From the NCBI GenBank assembly GCA_030248295.1, contig JASANH010000664.1, forward strand, positions 62,001 through 126,000: 64,000 bases of DNA. Direction: 5' to 3'. The notes beneath the pieces were generated by a model. The model was given only the letters and a program-made list of their open reading frames with translations, made no database searches and was not told where the DNA came from. The DNA comes from Mesodorylaimus sp. YZB2_4 (taxonomy: Eukaryota > Nematoda > Enoplea > Dorylaimida > Dorylaimidae). The stretch's first letter is position 1. Each line of letters begins with the position of its first letter. The position numbers were made by a program, and so were the translations under genes. This document shows, one piece after another, positions 35,378-46,500 of the stretch.

Positions 35378-36324
35378 AAGGCCATGTCGTAGGGTACTGA
35401 ATGTGCGAGAGTAAGAATTCACAAAGTGTGAAGGAGGCTCGAAATATGCCAGCTTAGTCTGCAAAAAACTAAAAAGCAAAAAAAGCTTGTGACACGGACT
35501 CGCTGTGAATATGTGACTGATTGTTCTCGCTGTACAAAAGTGCAAGCGCCAGTAACATACTGTACATATATGTTCGATGCTGTATGGAATACAAAACAAG
35601 ACTAAAAAATCTGCGTTCCGCACACTGCAAACAAATGCTGATCAGCAAGCATCAAAACCTGTGGGGCCGGTTTCACAATCTCCTGGCATGCCCTGAATAT
35701 TAGGACACCCTAACTTCTACCCTACACTATTTCGATTTGATCGTCCTAACTGTAGGACATGTCCTTGCTGATCGTGAAACTGGTCAGCACAGTGAGGTAT
35801 CTTCTGTACCTCCCCGTCCTGTTTGCAGTAATTTCCTTGAGTGGAAGGGCGGGTGCTCGGCCATGACTACCACCTCCACGTGGTGCTGAGCGGGCAACAG
35901 AAGTCAATGACTTCTGGCTGAGAGTAGTCACTCTAGATCAAGGGATCGTCGTCCATGCACACAAAGGTAAGTTTGATTTGAGTCTTTGGAGTCCCGTTTG
36001 TGCAAAGCCTCCATTTCAGCTCAAGGTGTTCGCTCGTGGTCAAGTCGAATCACTGGCCGAGATACGAATGCACTGATGGCACACAGAAAATTTCTCATTA
36101 AATTTGCTGCCAAATTTTTGAAGGACTTCAGCTTTGTGTTGCAAAAGTGAATAGCTTTTTCGGTCCAGAACTTCTGTTGAGAAAAACACTGCTGCTGAAA
36201 CAGTATTCTGTGTGCTCATTATACTGTGGGTGAATAAGTGTGCCGCAACTGTAGACGTGCAAATAAAGTTCTCTCCGTACAATAGATTTTAGCAAAGATG
36301 TCGTTGAAAAGGCGAAAAACGGTA
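35378..36324. other. Helitron 3' flank, no gene seen
   Basis: No supported coding region. The Helitron 3' end must lie here or shortly after, but I could not choose a CTRR end with hairpin. GTAGGACATGTCC near 35755 is a short palindrome. Confidence 0.3.
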
Positions 36325-36427
36325 TTATCATATCCAAAAAAGTCTGCTTATCGCAGACTACAAAAACTTTTTGACTAGCCACCGCATTCCAATACCTGAT
36401 AGCTTAGGGTGGCTGGTCTAACTCGGC
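36325..36427 (-). repeat. Left arm of a 105-bp inverted repeat pair
   Basis: Matches the reverse complement of 38918-39022, including ATCATATCCAAAAAAGTCTGC and CTTAGGGTGGC, with several substitutions. The pair encloses the RGG-box ORF and its insert. Read toward the outside, both arms share a frame encoding KVFVV(C/S)DKQTFLDMI, so they may be remnants of a coding repeat. Confidence 0.75.
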
Positions 36428-37047
36428 GACTGGTGCATGATATCTTGAACAAATTAAAATCTTCAAGAAGCATAATCCTTACTGAAGATGGAGATACTGG
36501 TGCAGTGCTCGCAGCATTTCCCGCCTTACAATCCTGTTTGAATTAACTGGTACTGGCATGATTTGTAATATTCATAAACTGACATCCACATACTTCGTAC
36601 CCAAATCAAATAAAAAGCACACCAGGAATCACCTTATACCATCATTATTGTTGATTAATTGCTGGGCTCTCTTTATAAGTGATGGCTGGCTGCTGCTCTT
36701 GCTGAGTAATCAATCGGCTGCTGTTGGTCGATAGTTGGCTGTTCCTGCTGACGGTCGCCACGGTCTCCACCACTATCGACGTTTCCGTGATCGCATCTAT
36801 TAACAAATCTACGACTACGCCCTCGGCCGCCACGATTACTTCGACGAACGCGGCCACGCCCTCGGCCACCAGAACCATGGCCAGCACCGAAACCACGGCC
36901 GCCACCAGAGCCACGACCACCACTGAAACCACGGCCGCCACCAGAGCCACGACCAGCACCGAACCCACGACTACCACCGAACCCACGGCCGCCACCAAAG
37001 CCACGACCAGCACTGAATCCACGGACGCCGCCAGAGCGACGACCAGC

Positions 37048-38233
37048 CCAGGATCGACCGAACACGGTTTTTGCACCGGACCGGACCTTACCGAACTTTT
37101 TCTCAAATCTCACCGAACCCGAACCGAACCGGACCGAGCCGACCGAACCGAACCTACCTACCGAACCGAACCGAATTTTCTATGTTCACCCTTAGCACAT
37201 CCTACATAAAGTATCATCATCTGTATCGAGTGCCATAAATAATGGCCCGCTAATTTTTCGTCTTCTACCAGCCTTAATCGCGGTAAATTCGATACCATTG
37301 TGTTAAGCATTCGATTCTGAGTCAGTTTGACCTATTTTGCTAGCCACTAAATTCACCATTCGTTTTTAAAACGCGATATAGCCGAAGTACCAACTGTCAC
37401 AACTTTTTTCACAATACCCAAACGAATTCGTTTCGGCAACTTTAACTCAGCTTTTTGAGTTGCTTCGGACTTTACTCGATCCCAGTTCATCGCATAAGCA
37501 AATTCTTCCCAGACTGAGTAGTCTCATGGTTTAAATCGGGACTATTCAGAGCCCAACGCTTATCTTCGATAAAATCAGGGAAAGTGATCCCTGCACCATT
37601 TCTCTGAATCTTTGTGCGTTTGAGCCTTTGCGCCATCTTGCTGAGATGTCCAGTTGTTCCCAAATACCTTTCTTCCATATGTCTCTGCTGCTGGCAAACC
37701 ATTTCCATATTAACGGAATCATTGACTGTGACCTCACCCGACATGACCAGCGGTGTAACTAAATTTCTAAGGTCTTGACTTTTCATTTGTTGTACAGGCA
37801 ACTGTTCAGTATTATGGACACTGATTTGGTGAGTGCACTGCCCGATGAAGCAAATGCTCTATCTTTCTGTGTTAGTGTTTACTACAACGCGACTACTTCC
37901 GTAGAAAACTAGCCATTTATGTTAGTGTCATTCTTTATGGCACCCGATATTTTCAAAATATTCAGAAGTCACTTCTTTTTAACCATTTTTCAAATTGAAG
38001 TTTTGAAGATAATAAAGGAAGGACCAGATAATCAAGAAAAAGGGACAGAGAAATTTATAGCTAAAACGAAACCTCAAACAAAATGACCGCGTTTTTGCCC
38101 AATAAAAGAGGAAATCCGAAATTGGTTGTTCGGTTCGGTGGTTCGGTCCAAAAAAGCCGGTTCGGTTCGGTTCGGTAAAAATAGGCAATCCGGTGGTTCG
38201 GTTCGGCCGGTTCGGTGGTTCGGTCGATGCTGG
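37048..38233. mobile_element. 1.19-kb element with (CCGAA)n-rich inverted ends
   Basis: Ends are CCAGGATCGACCGAAC on the left and the inverse of CCAGCATCGACCGAAC on the right. CGACCAGC flanks both sides (37040-37047 and 38234-38241), an apparent 8-bp target duplication, although the host RGG repeat itself contains similar sequence. Inside each end lies about 100 bases of CCGAACCGAA-type repeat (37115-37180) or its complement TTCGGTTCGG (38120-38225). The core carries a decayed transposase-like segment. Confidence 0.65.
37487..37801 (-). pseudogene. Mariner-like transposase remnant
   Basis: On the minus strand, TPLVMSGEVTVNDSVNMEMV followed by GITFPDFIEDKRW and NSPDLN resembles the DDE-domain stretch of IS630-Tc1-mariner transposases around the second catalytic Asp, where FPDFI and SPDLNP are common. 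Flanking sequence is too decayed to extend it. A mariner transposase normally makes TA duplications, which does not fit the 8-bp flanks, so it may be nested. Confidence 0.45.
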
Positions 38234-38917
38234 CGACCAGCACCGAACCCACGACTTCCACCGAATTCACGACCAGCACCGAACCCACGACCAGCACTGA
38301 GTCCGCGGCCGCCAGCAAATCCACGAACACCACCAGAACCGCGTCCATGTCCTCGTAAGCCCTGACCTTGAAAACCCACAGTACCGACGAAGACTATCAG
38401 GGGCTGCGATGGCTGCTGCTGCTGTTGTACTGGCATTGAAATAGGCTGCACCGGAGTAGGGGCGTACACGTTTTGACCAATTGGAATAGCGTAAGTAAAG
38501 GCCATTTTGAAATTTTTATAAAACCGACTTGTCCGAAAGAGCGACCAGGACAATAATGGTTCAATCTGCGTCAGCGTGCTTCCTGGCTTTTTATACTTAA
38601 GATTGCGCAATTCTGATGCAACAAACGTGTCACGTATTGCGACCGCAAAGTAATTGATGCCACGCCTCCTGGCTTCCTGGTTTATTCAGCCAAGGTTTAT
38701 CATCCATTAAAGATAGCACAGCATGACCTGAGGAAACTGCTTAGGTAGAGCGAGTCCGCATCACAGCTTCAGCTTACGTGAAAAACATTTTGCTACTTGA
38801 TTTGACTACCTTGCAAAATTGCATTGGATCAATGTTCGACAGTTTGCAGTTGCTAGTGCGCATTGAAACCTTTTATGTTTATGAAGAGTTTACGAACACT
38901 TATCGAGAAATTGTCGC

Positions 38918-39022
38918 CGAGTTAGACGCCACCCTAAGCTATCACGCATTGGAATGCGGTGGCTGGTCGAAAAGTTTTTGTAGTCTCCGATAAGCAGACT
39001 TTTTTGGATATGATAGTGAGAG
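38918..39022 (+). repeat. Right arm of the 105-bp inverted repeat pair
   Basis: Contains GCAGACTTTTTTGGATATGAT and GCCACCCTAAGCTATCA, the complement of the left arm at 36325-36427. Similarity fades on both sides. Confidence 0.75.
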
Positions 39023-40157
39023 TCTTTACAGGGGTTTTCTCATAATCAAATCTGTGTTCGCTCGTTCTACACGTGTCATTTGGCTCCTATTTCTGCGCTC
39101 ACTCGCCTAGCATCTATTTGTTTTCTCCTCGAAAACGGCAAAACGCTATTGACGGGCGGCGCACAAATGATTTACATGGTGTACACGATGATGTCTATAT
39201 GCTACGTAACTGCGTAGTGAGACAGATTGTGATTCGACTGGAATCCGTCTTGTTGCGTTTTCAGCGCAGGGCGAAGACTGCCAGTGGTGCAGGTGGTTCT
39301 AGGCGCCTTTATTCCATGATGATGAGCCAGAGTTCGACTCTGTGAGATAGTAAGAGTGTGCATCTATTACAATTTTTTCTTGTCTAAATCTGGGTGCTCG
39401 GTATAGAGAAATAAAGTCTCGCCTGGGCCAGAAAATAGCAGAAATCAGCAAAAGAGAAGGAAACGCCGATTTTGTCATGAGAAAATCCCCAAACCGTCTC
39501 TGACAGTGCAATAGGCTTCGAATGTTGCTGCTTTTACTAATCGTAAGTTTACCTTTGCAGTATCGCATGCCCATGTCTCGAGGAAACCCCCTTTTCCGTT
39601 AATGCAGATGCAAGATACAGATGACTGACTAAAATGTCGTTGTGGTGCGGGTGGTGATCAGGGCAGTCATTTCAGAAACATGTATCTGAAGTTTCCATTC
39701 TCTTCTCAAGCGCGTGTTTTTGCAATTTCTCTCGATTTCGGGCGTCTAGATCGCATGCCGCGGCCATATCAATCTTATAAAACTACAGATTGCATGAATT
39801 ATTTTATACTTTTCACTTCTTGAGCTTACTAATTGTACTTACAATATCGCTCTAACCGTTTCATGTACATGAAAAAGACATGAAAAAGTGGACTACAAGA
39901 TTTGCGATGAGAGTACACAAATACGAGTAGAATTCATTAGTCAGGCAACAGATTACGACCGCTGCGTCTTATTGATTATGGGCGCAGGTGTGGGCTAGAC
40001 AATAGGGTTTAGCCGAGAAAACAATGGGCAGGTCACTAACTTATCAACGCTTGGCGGGCTCAAAACTCGTTCAACGAGGTCTACCCAGCTCCCTTAACCC
40101 ACCACGCCCCGGGGCATCGACCCCAACACCTAGCCACCAATAAGAATAAATGATTGT
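39023..40157. other. No gene seen between repeat elements
   Basis: Non-coding, AT-rich, with no recognisable domain in any frame. Confidence 0.35.
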
Positions 40158-41072
40158 GAGACGTTTCCCCCCACTTGGTCGATTTCCCCGCTGTGTAGTT
40201 TCCCCCACCGTGCCTGGTTGGGGAATCGACTCACTGAGACATGCGACGTTTCGTCACTGAGACGATTCCCCACCGTGTCGTTTCCCCCACCATCAGGTTG
40301 ATCAACTGCGGCTATTCAAATTTTGAGCCTTCGTATATGAATACATAAGTACTCTTCCAAAAATCTTCATCGCTTATCCTAGAAGACATGAAATATGCCT
40401 CAAATACTCCACGATTTTGTTGAATCATAATTCGACTGCCATGCTCCAAAAGCCATGTTGTGATAGTGGCCTAAAATGCTTGCTTCACGTTTCTTTCTTG
40501 GCCCACGCTCGCCCAGTTCAACGACAAAGAAGACGAGCCTAATGTATCGTGAATGACAAAACTGCTTTGCCAAAATCTGCAGCTATCACACTGGTGAATT
40601 CACCCAAGCTTCTGCCTAAATTTATGTCTTCTGTTTTTTCCGATTCACAGTGAGCTAATTCTGCATTTGGATTTGAAACATGCCTTCATTGGCACAGAAA
40701 AACTGGTCTGGTCTTACATACACTCGTATTGACAGCGTGTAAACCAATTTCTTCTGCGATAAGTTGTGAGTTCAAAAAGCCTGAATACCTTGCACGTTGA
40801 GCTGCAGCAGCAAACTTGCACTTTACACTGCCTAAATTCTTCAAGCCTATCATGCTGCCACACACATCCTCACACACACATGCTGCCTTTTGCAACACAA
40901 GTCGTACCTACCCGCATATCAGGGGAAAATTATGGGGAAAGGGGAAACGACACGGTGGGGGAATAGTCACATGTCTCAGTGGGTCGATTCCCCCACCAGA
41001 AAAGGTGGGGGGAAACGACACAGTGGGGGAATCGTCTCAGTGGGGGAAACAACCAAGTGGGGGAATCGTCAC
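40158..41072. mobile_element. Fold-back element with repeated GTGGGGGAAACGACAC ends
   Basis: Left end (40158-40305) and right end (40925-41072) are inverted relative to each other. Each is built from alternating GTGGGGGAAACGACAC and GTGGGGGAATCGTCTCA-type units; on the left these read as GTTTCCCCCACC and GACGATTCCCCACCG. Outermost are GAGACGTTTCCCCCCACTTGG and its inverse CCAAGTGGGGGAATCGTC. The 0.6-kb centre is AT-rich and non-coding. Long, internally repeated inverted ends are characteristic of fold-back elements. No target duplication was identified. Confidence 0.7.
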
Positions 41073-41564
41073 GGGACCGAGTAAATAGTCCCAGACCAAA
41101 GTAGACGGTGGGCACAAAATGTTTTCTGGTTGAAGTCTTCCGAGGCACACGTAAAGTAAGACAGAAACGGGTCCGAAGGTACCATGGGTGTCCGAGTAAT
41201 AAATAAAAATGGGTCCTGATCTGTTGCCTCATCCGCTGACAAAGCACTCACTTGGCCTGATTGTGAGATGACAGAATGAGCGACTGAGCTGGTTGGAACT
41301 TTTAAAGACTTACTGACCCCATGGTGACCGCTCACTCAGTCAGTCTGGCTGCCTATCCTTTAATTGTTGCTGGCATAAGAACGCCAAAAATCTCTTTCCA
41401 ACAGTAGAAACACAGAGAGATTGACTGCCAAGACTAAAGTAGATCCTTTTTGCATTTATGACTGTATGGGTCTTCTACGCCACGCAATCGAATGCATCCT
41501 CGGCGATATTCTTAAATTGACTCTCCCTGCGAATATCAATGAGTACATACAGTCCAGCTTCGAT

Positions 41565-41880
41565 CGAACCAGACCTAACCGAACCAGGACCAAGCCGCGT
41601 GCACTGTATCATTTCACGCTGACAGACTGTGCAAAGTAGTCACCTTCTTAGTTCAAATAGATAGCTTCTGGTGAAAGTGATAGGACATTCGTAAACTAGG
41701 ACTTATCTTGGGTGTCTGTTCGATCTTCACTGCAGTCAAACAACTTGTTGAACTTTGCTACAATTTGTCTGGTCTAGCCTGAATAGCGCCTAGAAAACTG
41801 TGGTTTATTTCGATACTGGTTCGGTCCTGGTTTTGTCCTGGTTCAGTAAAATATAGCCACCTGGTCGGGTTCGGGTCCTT
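41565..41880. mobile_element. Short element with CCGAACC-type inverted ends
   Basis: CGAACCAGACCTAACCGAAC and CAGGACCAAG near 41565-41600 are mirrored by ACTGGTTCGGTCCTGG, TCCTGGTTCAG and CGGGTTCGGGTCC at 41815-41880. The repeat type is that of the element in the RGG ORF, so this may be a small derivative. Exact ends and duplications are unclear. Confidence 0.45.
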
Positions 41881-42697
41881 GCTGGGCTTTCAGTGGGTAT
41901 TTTTACTCATAATCAGCCTTACATCCTCATCGCCCTTTCAGTGCTTCGCTGGATGCAAGTCACGAGCAGGCTTTCGTTGACGGTCTACAACCCCAGAAAT
42001 CTGAGAATTTCAAAAGTCCCAAACAAAGATAAATTGAATCTGAATCCCTCTTTGAACCGTTGAGTTTTAACCTGCCTCCTCGTCGATTTAGTCATGTTTG
42101 TAAGTATTAACGTCAACTTTGTAATCCTTTGAAAACGTGCCTCATCACAATAGTTATTTTTTGAATTCAAAAGAATATTCTATCCGTGCGCTAGAAAATT
42201 TTTTGCACCTCATTTTAAACAAACTGGCACCCATGCAATGTGTGTCACGCATCCTAAACTACTCCCGGTTTGACGTTTGACGCGCGAATTAATCTCCTCT
42301 TACTCGTCGAATATGGGCCTTGTGGAACGAACTGGATCAGAATTTGCTTTTCCACTTTATGCATTGGCCTAGTGCCGCAAAGTCCGTGCCGTTTCGGCTG
42401 ATCAATCGTACTTATTTTGGTAATAGAGGCGTATTACGGTCACCCTCAGCCGGCACGCCTGAAAAGGCGATGGATGGGGAATGAGTTCTCGTTTGGTCTC
42501 GGTTCACATCAATTTCACTTAGAAACACGTTTTGTTTGACGGACGCGCCACCTTGAACTGACGACGAGGCACCCATTCCACATCGCCCTCTCACCACTGC
42601 GAATAACCGAGGGCATAAGGCCAGCCATAGTCTGTCGAGGTCGGTCCACCACGACCTAAACTAATAACAAAAAGTCATTTCCCTTATTCTCATCATT
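41881..42697. other. Upstream region of the ZP gene, no gene seen
   Basis: No supported coding sequence or RNA gene. The last part should contain the promoter of the ZP-domain gene. Confidence 0.35.
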
Positions 42698-42703
42698 TAT
42701 AAA
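42698..42703 (+). promoter_or_regulatory. Candidate TATA box of the ZP-domain gene
   Basis: TATAAA in CATTTATAAATCGC lies 70 bases before the ATG at 42773, a plausible distance for a short 5' UTR. No other core element was recognised. Confidence 0.45.
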
Positions 42704-42772
42704 TCGCTTAGTGACTTGGAAAATCCATTAACCATTCTTGCCTCATTCCCGCACTCTCATCCCCATTCGACA

Positions 42773-43360
42773 ATGGTGACTGCATCGGCTTTACTCACGA
42801 TCCCCGCCCTCATCGTATCCTCTCTCCACCTCGTCACGTGCAGACCCTCGGATTCGGATCCTGCCCTGCAACCGCCATCCGACAACGTCCCACATCGAGA
42901 TTACGAGATCCCTGAGGAAGCCATTATCGAGCTTCCATTCGGTCGATTCCCCGAACCCCAATGCGACTATTCGGTCAACGCAGGTGGTCCAAAAGGACCC
43001 GTTATCACTAGTGCCAAGATCGGAGATCTCCTGTACCATAAATGGCGATGCGACACGCCCGATGCCAACTCGCACATGTTCTGCATACTGGTCAACAACT
43101 GCACAGTGAGCACAGTGAACAGTGCCCGTTCCATTAAGCACGCTATCATCGACGAGAACGGATGCACGTTGGAACCACAAATCCTACCCGACGTCACCTA
43201 CGAGAGTGACCTGGAAGGCGGTATTCTCTGCAATGCATTCTCATTAGGCGTCGATCAACCAACCATCTCCTTCAACTGCGGAATCAAATTACTGCTGAAA
43301 GACGAGGCTGGAGTGTGTCGTCGACCCGAATGCCCTTCTCGGTCAGCGCCTTCAAAATGA
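42773..43360 (+). CDS. Secreted cuticlin-like protein with ZP-C domain only
   Basis: A single-exon reading frame of 195 codons. The start at 42773 gives a signal peptide MVTASALLTIPALIVSSLHLVTC; an upstream in-frame ATG (42716) would bury it. After an acidic Pro-rich linker comes a ZP C-terminal half: CDYSVNAGGPKGPVIT, AKIGDLLYHKWRCD, CILVNNCTV, IDENGCTLEP and FNCGIKLLLKDEAGVCRRPEC. This is the wording of nematode cuticlins (CxYxIxxGGPxGxxV, YHKWxCD, NENGC). There is no ZP-N half, no furin site and no membrane anchor, all usual in cuticlins. It is probably extracellular, in cuticle or other matrix. A further 5' or 3' exon cannot be excluded. Confidence 0.82.
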   Translation: MVTASALLTIPALIVSSLHLVTCRPSDSDPALQPPSDNVPHRDYEIPEEAIIELPFGRFPEPQCDYSVNAGGPKGPVITSAKIGDLLYHKWRCDTPDANSHMFCILVNNCTVSTVNSARSIKHAIIDENGCTLEPQILPDVTYESDLEGGILCNAFSLGVDQPTISFNCGIKLLLKDEAGVCRRPECPSRSAPSK

Positions 43361-43589
43361 TTGACATATCCTGTTCTCGTTCGTGTCATAACCTGTGCTT
43401 GCCTGTAAATCAAGATCTATCTAAAATTTTCGTCAAAGCCAGTTTTCCTAATACTTTTTTTGACGAAACTAACAAAACAGAAATAGAAACTCTTAAGTGA
43501 AGTGGAACACTTTGCATTTACCAGGCACTACTGAAAACATGTAACAACTCACACCCGTAACAACCCTTCACGTCAGTAAAAATATGTTC

Positions 43590-46500
43590 TCACATTTTCT
43601 CCAAGCGTCCACCCCCCGTCTTCTTCAGAATTTGTCCAATATCTAATGCATCACCTAAAAAGGAGGCAATGAATATATGTCACTCAGACACTGTTGCACC
43701 CTTACCCTGAGGGATTCCATAGCACCCACGAAGGCCCATCTGGTTCGATGGCGTCGTGGCATCCATATACACTTCTTTGCGCAATGCTTTATCGATGTCC
43801 ACTTTGTTGAAAAAGGCCACCGACTAAAAATTAGAAAATGTAAAAAAATTCTGAAACTTGAAATAGAAAGAGACTCTTGACATGAGCCTTGAGAAACATA
43901 AAAACTTGAGCCTCAAGCGGGATTCGAACCCTTTGGTACCCTCTGGAATTACAGTCAAGGGTGCTAGCCACCTGTGACAGAATTAGCCGCTCTTCTGGCC
44001 AAGACTTACACGAGGCAATCCAGTCATTCCCACTTTCGAAACGAACATTGCACGCGTTAAGAGATTGGTTATTTGTAAAGCCAAGGCAGCCCGGTATTTG
44101 TCATTCTCAGCGACCAAATAACGAACCTAAAAGACTAATCAATAATGGCCCTACTTCCAGTTGAATTATTTTTACAAACCTCGTCGTGAATTGAGATCGA
44201 AAAACGTCCATCAATTCCATACTTGTCGAACAGCCAGCGCATACATACCAACATCAGGTGCAGATAATCCACGGCACTGCTTTGAACAACCCAATTCACT
44301 CGACTCGGCAGGAACTGAAATAGCGCTCTATGTTAGTGAGCACACCACAGAAATGGAAACCACCTTACATCTTTGTTCTTACTACCCAACTCCAAAGATC
44401 GACTAAGACGGCATCCCAAAACTGGCGTGGCAGCTTCATCCGACAGCGCAATCCCTTCAAGCCGATTGAAAACTTCTGACTCGCTAAAACCAGAACAAAC
44501 TGACAAGAATCATCACCATTTTCCGATTGTTGAGTCCCATCTTAGGGCAGGGTCCACTTTTTCTGCGCGCTGATTCACGAAAAATACCCATCAAAAAATA
44601 GGAATCTACTTACGTTCCGCCACGCCATTCAACCCATTTATTCTTACAATATTGCTCAGCCGAATGACCTCGATTTCTAAAACAGTGAAAATTTGAGACA
44701 TCAAGCTATCAAGCCTGTACATGGGTCGTGGCCTAGAGCGGTTACGGTGTCTCCCTCTCACGCTGGGTGCGCACTAATAGAGGAGGGCTCGACTCCCGCC
44801 TGGGTACACAATGATGTGTTCCTTAGCCATCGAGTGCGCTGCATAGTGCTTGGCTGCGGGTAAAGTACCACACGATGACATGTACATACCCAAAATATTT
44901 CTCCGCTTTCGAAAACTCAATCCTTGCCATCGATTCATTAGAACTCAAGTCCGCTGCGATTAAACTGGCACCTTCTTCTGTCAATGAGCAGCTGAAAAAG
45001 TAAACGTTAGAAAATTCATTTACAGAAAGATAAGAGCAACTTACTATTTCACCTTTTTACCCTTGGTTTTTAAATATAGCCGAAACGCCAATCGCTGAAT
45101 CACCTGAACATCCGCCTTCGGCCGGTACTTCTTGAGCAGAACTGTAGCAAATGGCAAACCAGCACCATAAATACGTCCGTAGTTCAAGACCTAAAAATAC
45201 AACATCAACAAATTCGCCAAAAAATCGTTTCCTGGCCTTGCCTTCGCTTCATCACGCGTCACTCCGAGTTCGGCAGCTATCATGCTATGTTGATCAGTGC
45301 CATTGGCTTTATCGCCTCGAAGAAGCATCCAACTGAAAGGCGTACAACCTGCATGGAAAATGCACCCCTAAATCTAGGATTGATATTGCTATTGCTATAT
45401 TGCCAAGCACTTACGCGCACTCCAAGGGCACTGAAGGATATAAAGATCGTATCTAAAGCAGGCCCATACCATGCATTTTATATTTCCACGAATCTCCCAG
45501 CAATGAAGCAATCCATAATTCTTGCGAATCCACATCAGCACCAACGAACACATAGCCGGGTGGTGCTTGTACCATGCTTTTCACTTCGCTCCCGATACGA
45601 TTCCCCTGAAAATAATCACCCATATCCAAGTCTGCATTCACATCTAGGCTACATACCATTGCATTAGAAGCAGTCATCCACACTGGCTCTACTGCTCGGC
45701 GAGTTACAGTACCCGATGTGATAACCCGCGGTACAATAGCGCCGTGCGCCAAATCATCGCCATTGTCACTACCGCTGAAACCAACATATGATTTATAAGC
45801 TAAAACGGTTGTAGGCATGCAATCTTACTTCGCCCTGACTTTTTTCCCGTCCGAAGCCACTCGATAAAACAAAACGGCCATTTGATTTCTGAAACACCCA
45901 AAACGTCACTCTTTCATACTCCAAATATTTTCGTCTTCTGTTCTAAGCAAGGTTGTATCCCTCTACGCGGCCCCGCATTAGAAGCATCTGCATACTAGAG
46001 TATCCTGGTCTGGAACCAGCCTCAGCTCTAAACCCGATTGAATTCGACAGCAAAGACAAGACCTTGTTGGTACCCAGTGACTCACCCACGGCCTACCACG
46101 CAAGGTCAGCAAAGGTGTATCTTTCACCATCGTTATCTCATTCGCCAAGGATCGAACCCAGGACGAGCCCAGCCACCTCGCTTGCAGACAAGTCAAAGCG
46201 CTGCTCAACTGTTGCCGCAACGTTACCTCTAATAACCACAAATCTACGTACCTACTGAAAATGCAGCTGACATGACCCTACCTCCTTATCACTATCCCCA
46301 ATACGACTCACATGATTCTATCCCGACTGATCTTCCAATACGAGCATTCCCGATTAATATCAGCCAAATGTAAGGCGTGATCCGGATTCTGAGACAGCAG
46401 CTTGCCTTCTGCGATTAGATGTATGAAGTCTTTGGCTAACGGATTCCCAACGTTACGCCTGTATCCATCCTGAAACGAAGCTGCATGAGAGCTATGCTAT

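Larger units (their letters stand above)
36673..38505 (-). pseudogene. RGG-box protein ORF split by a transposon
   Basis: The 5' part starts MAFTYAIPIGQNVYAP at 38505, has a Gln stretch (PVQQQQQPSQP), then a Gly/Arg/Phe-rich repeat (GGVRGFAGGRG, GGSRGFGAGR). The 3' part (to the stop at 36673) resumes with RSGGVRGFSAGRGFGGGRG, continues GSGGRGRGRVRRSNRGGRG and ends in a Gln-rich tail. RGG boxes usually bind RNA. An element at 37048-38233 divides the two halves. Removing it with one 8-bp duplicate brings GFGAGR directly to RSGGVRG in frame. The ORF is intronless. It could be a host gene copy or cargo of an element bounded by the inverted repeats at 36325 and 39022. Confidence 0.65.

Noticed and set aside
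36724..37209. Long plus-strand frame rich in Thr (TTTETTAATRATTSTEP).
   Set aside because: It is the antisense shadow of the Gly/Arg-rich RGG repeat.
40158..41072. CRISPR-like or satellite array because of regularly spaced GTGGGGGAA units.
   Set aside because: The units are in two inverted blocks around an AT-rich core in animal DNA; a fold-back element explains this.
43905..43995. A genuine tRNA gene on the minus strand, because of the perfect GGTTCGAATCC box.
   Set aside because: No acceptor stem or anticodon arm can be folded, and a sister copy with the same tail exists at 60455, so a SINE fits better.
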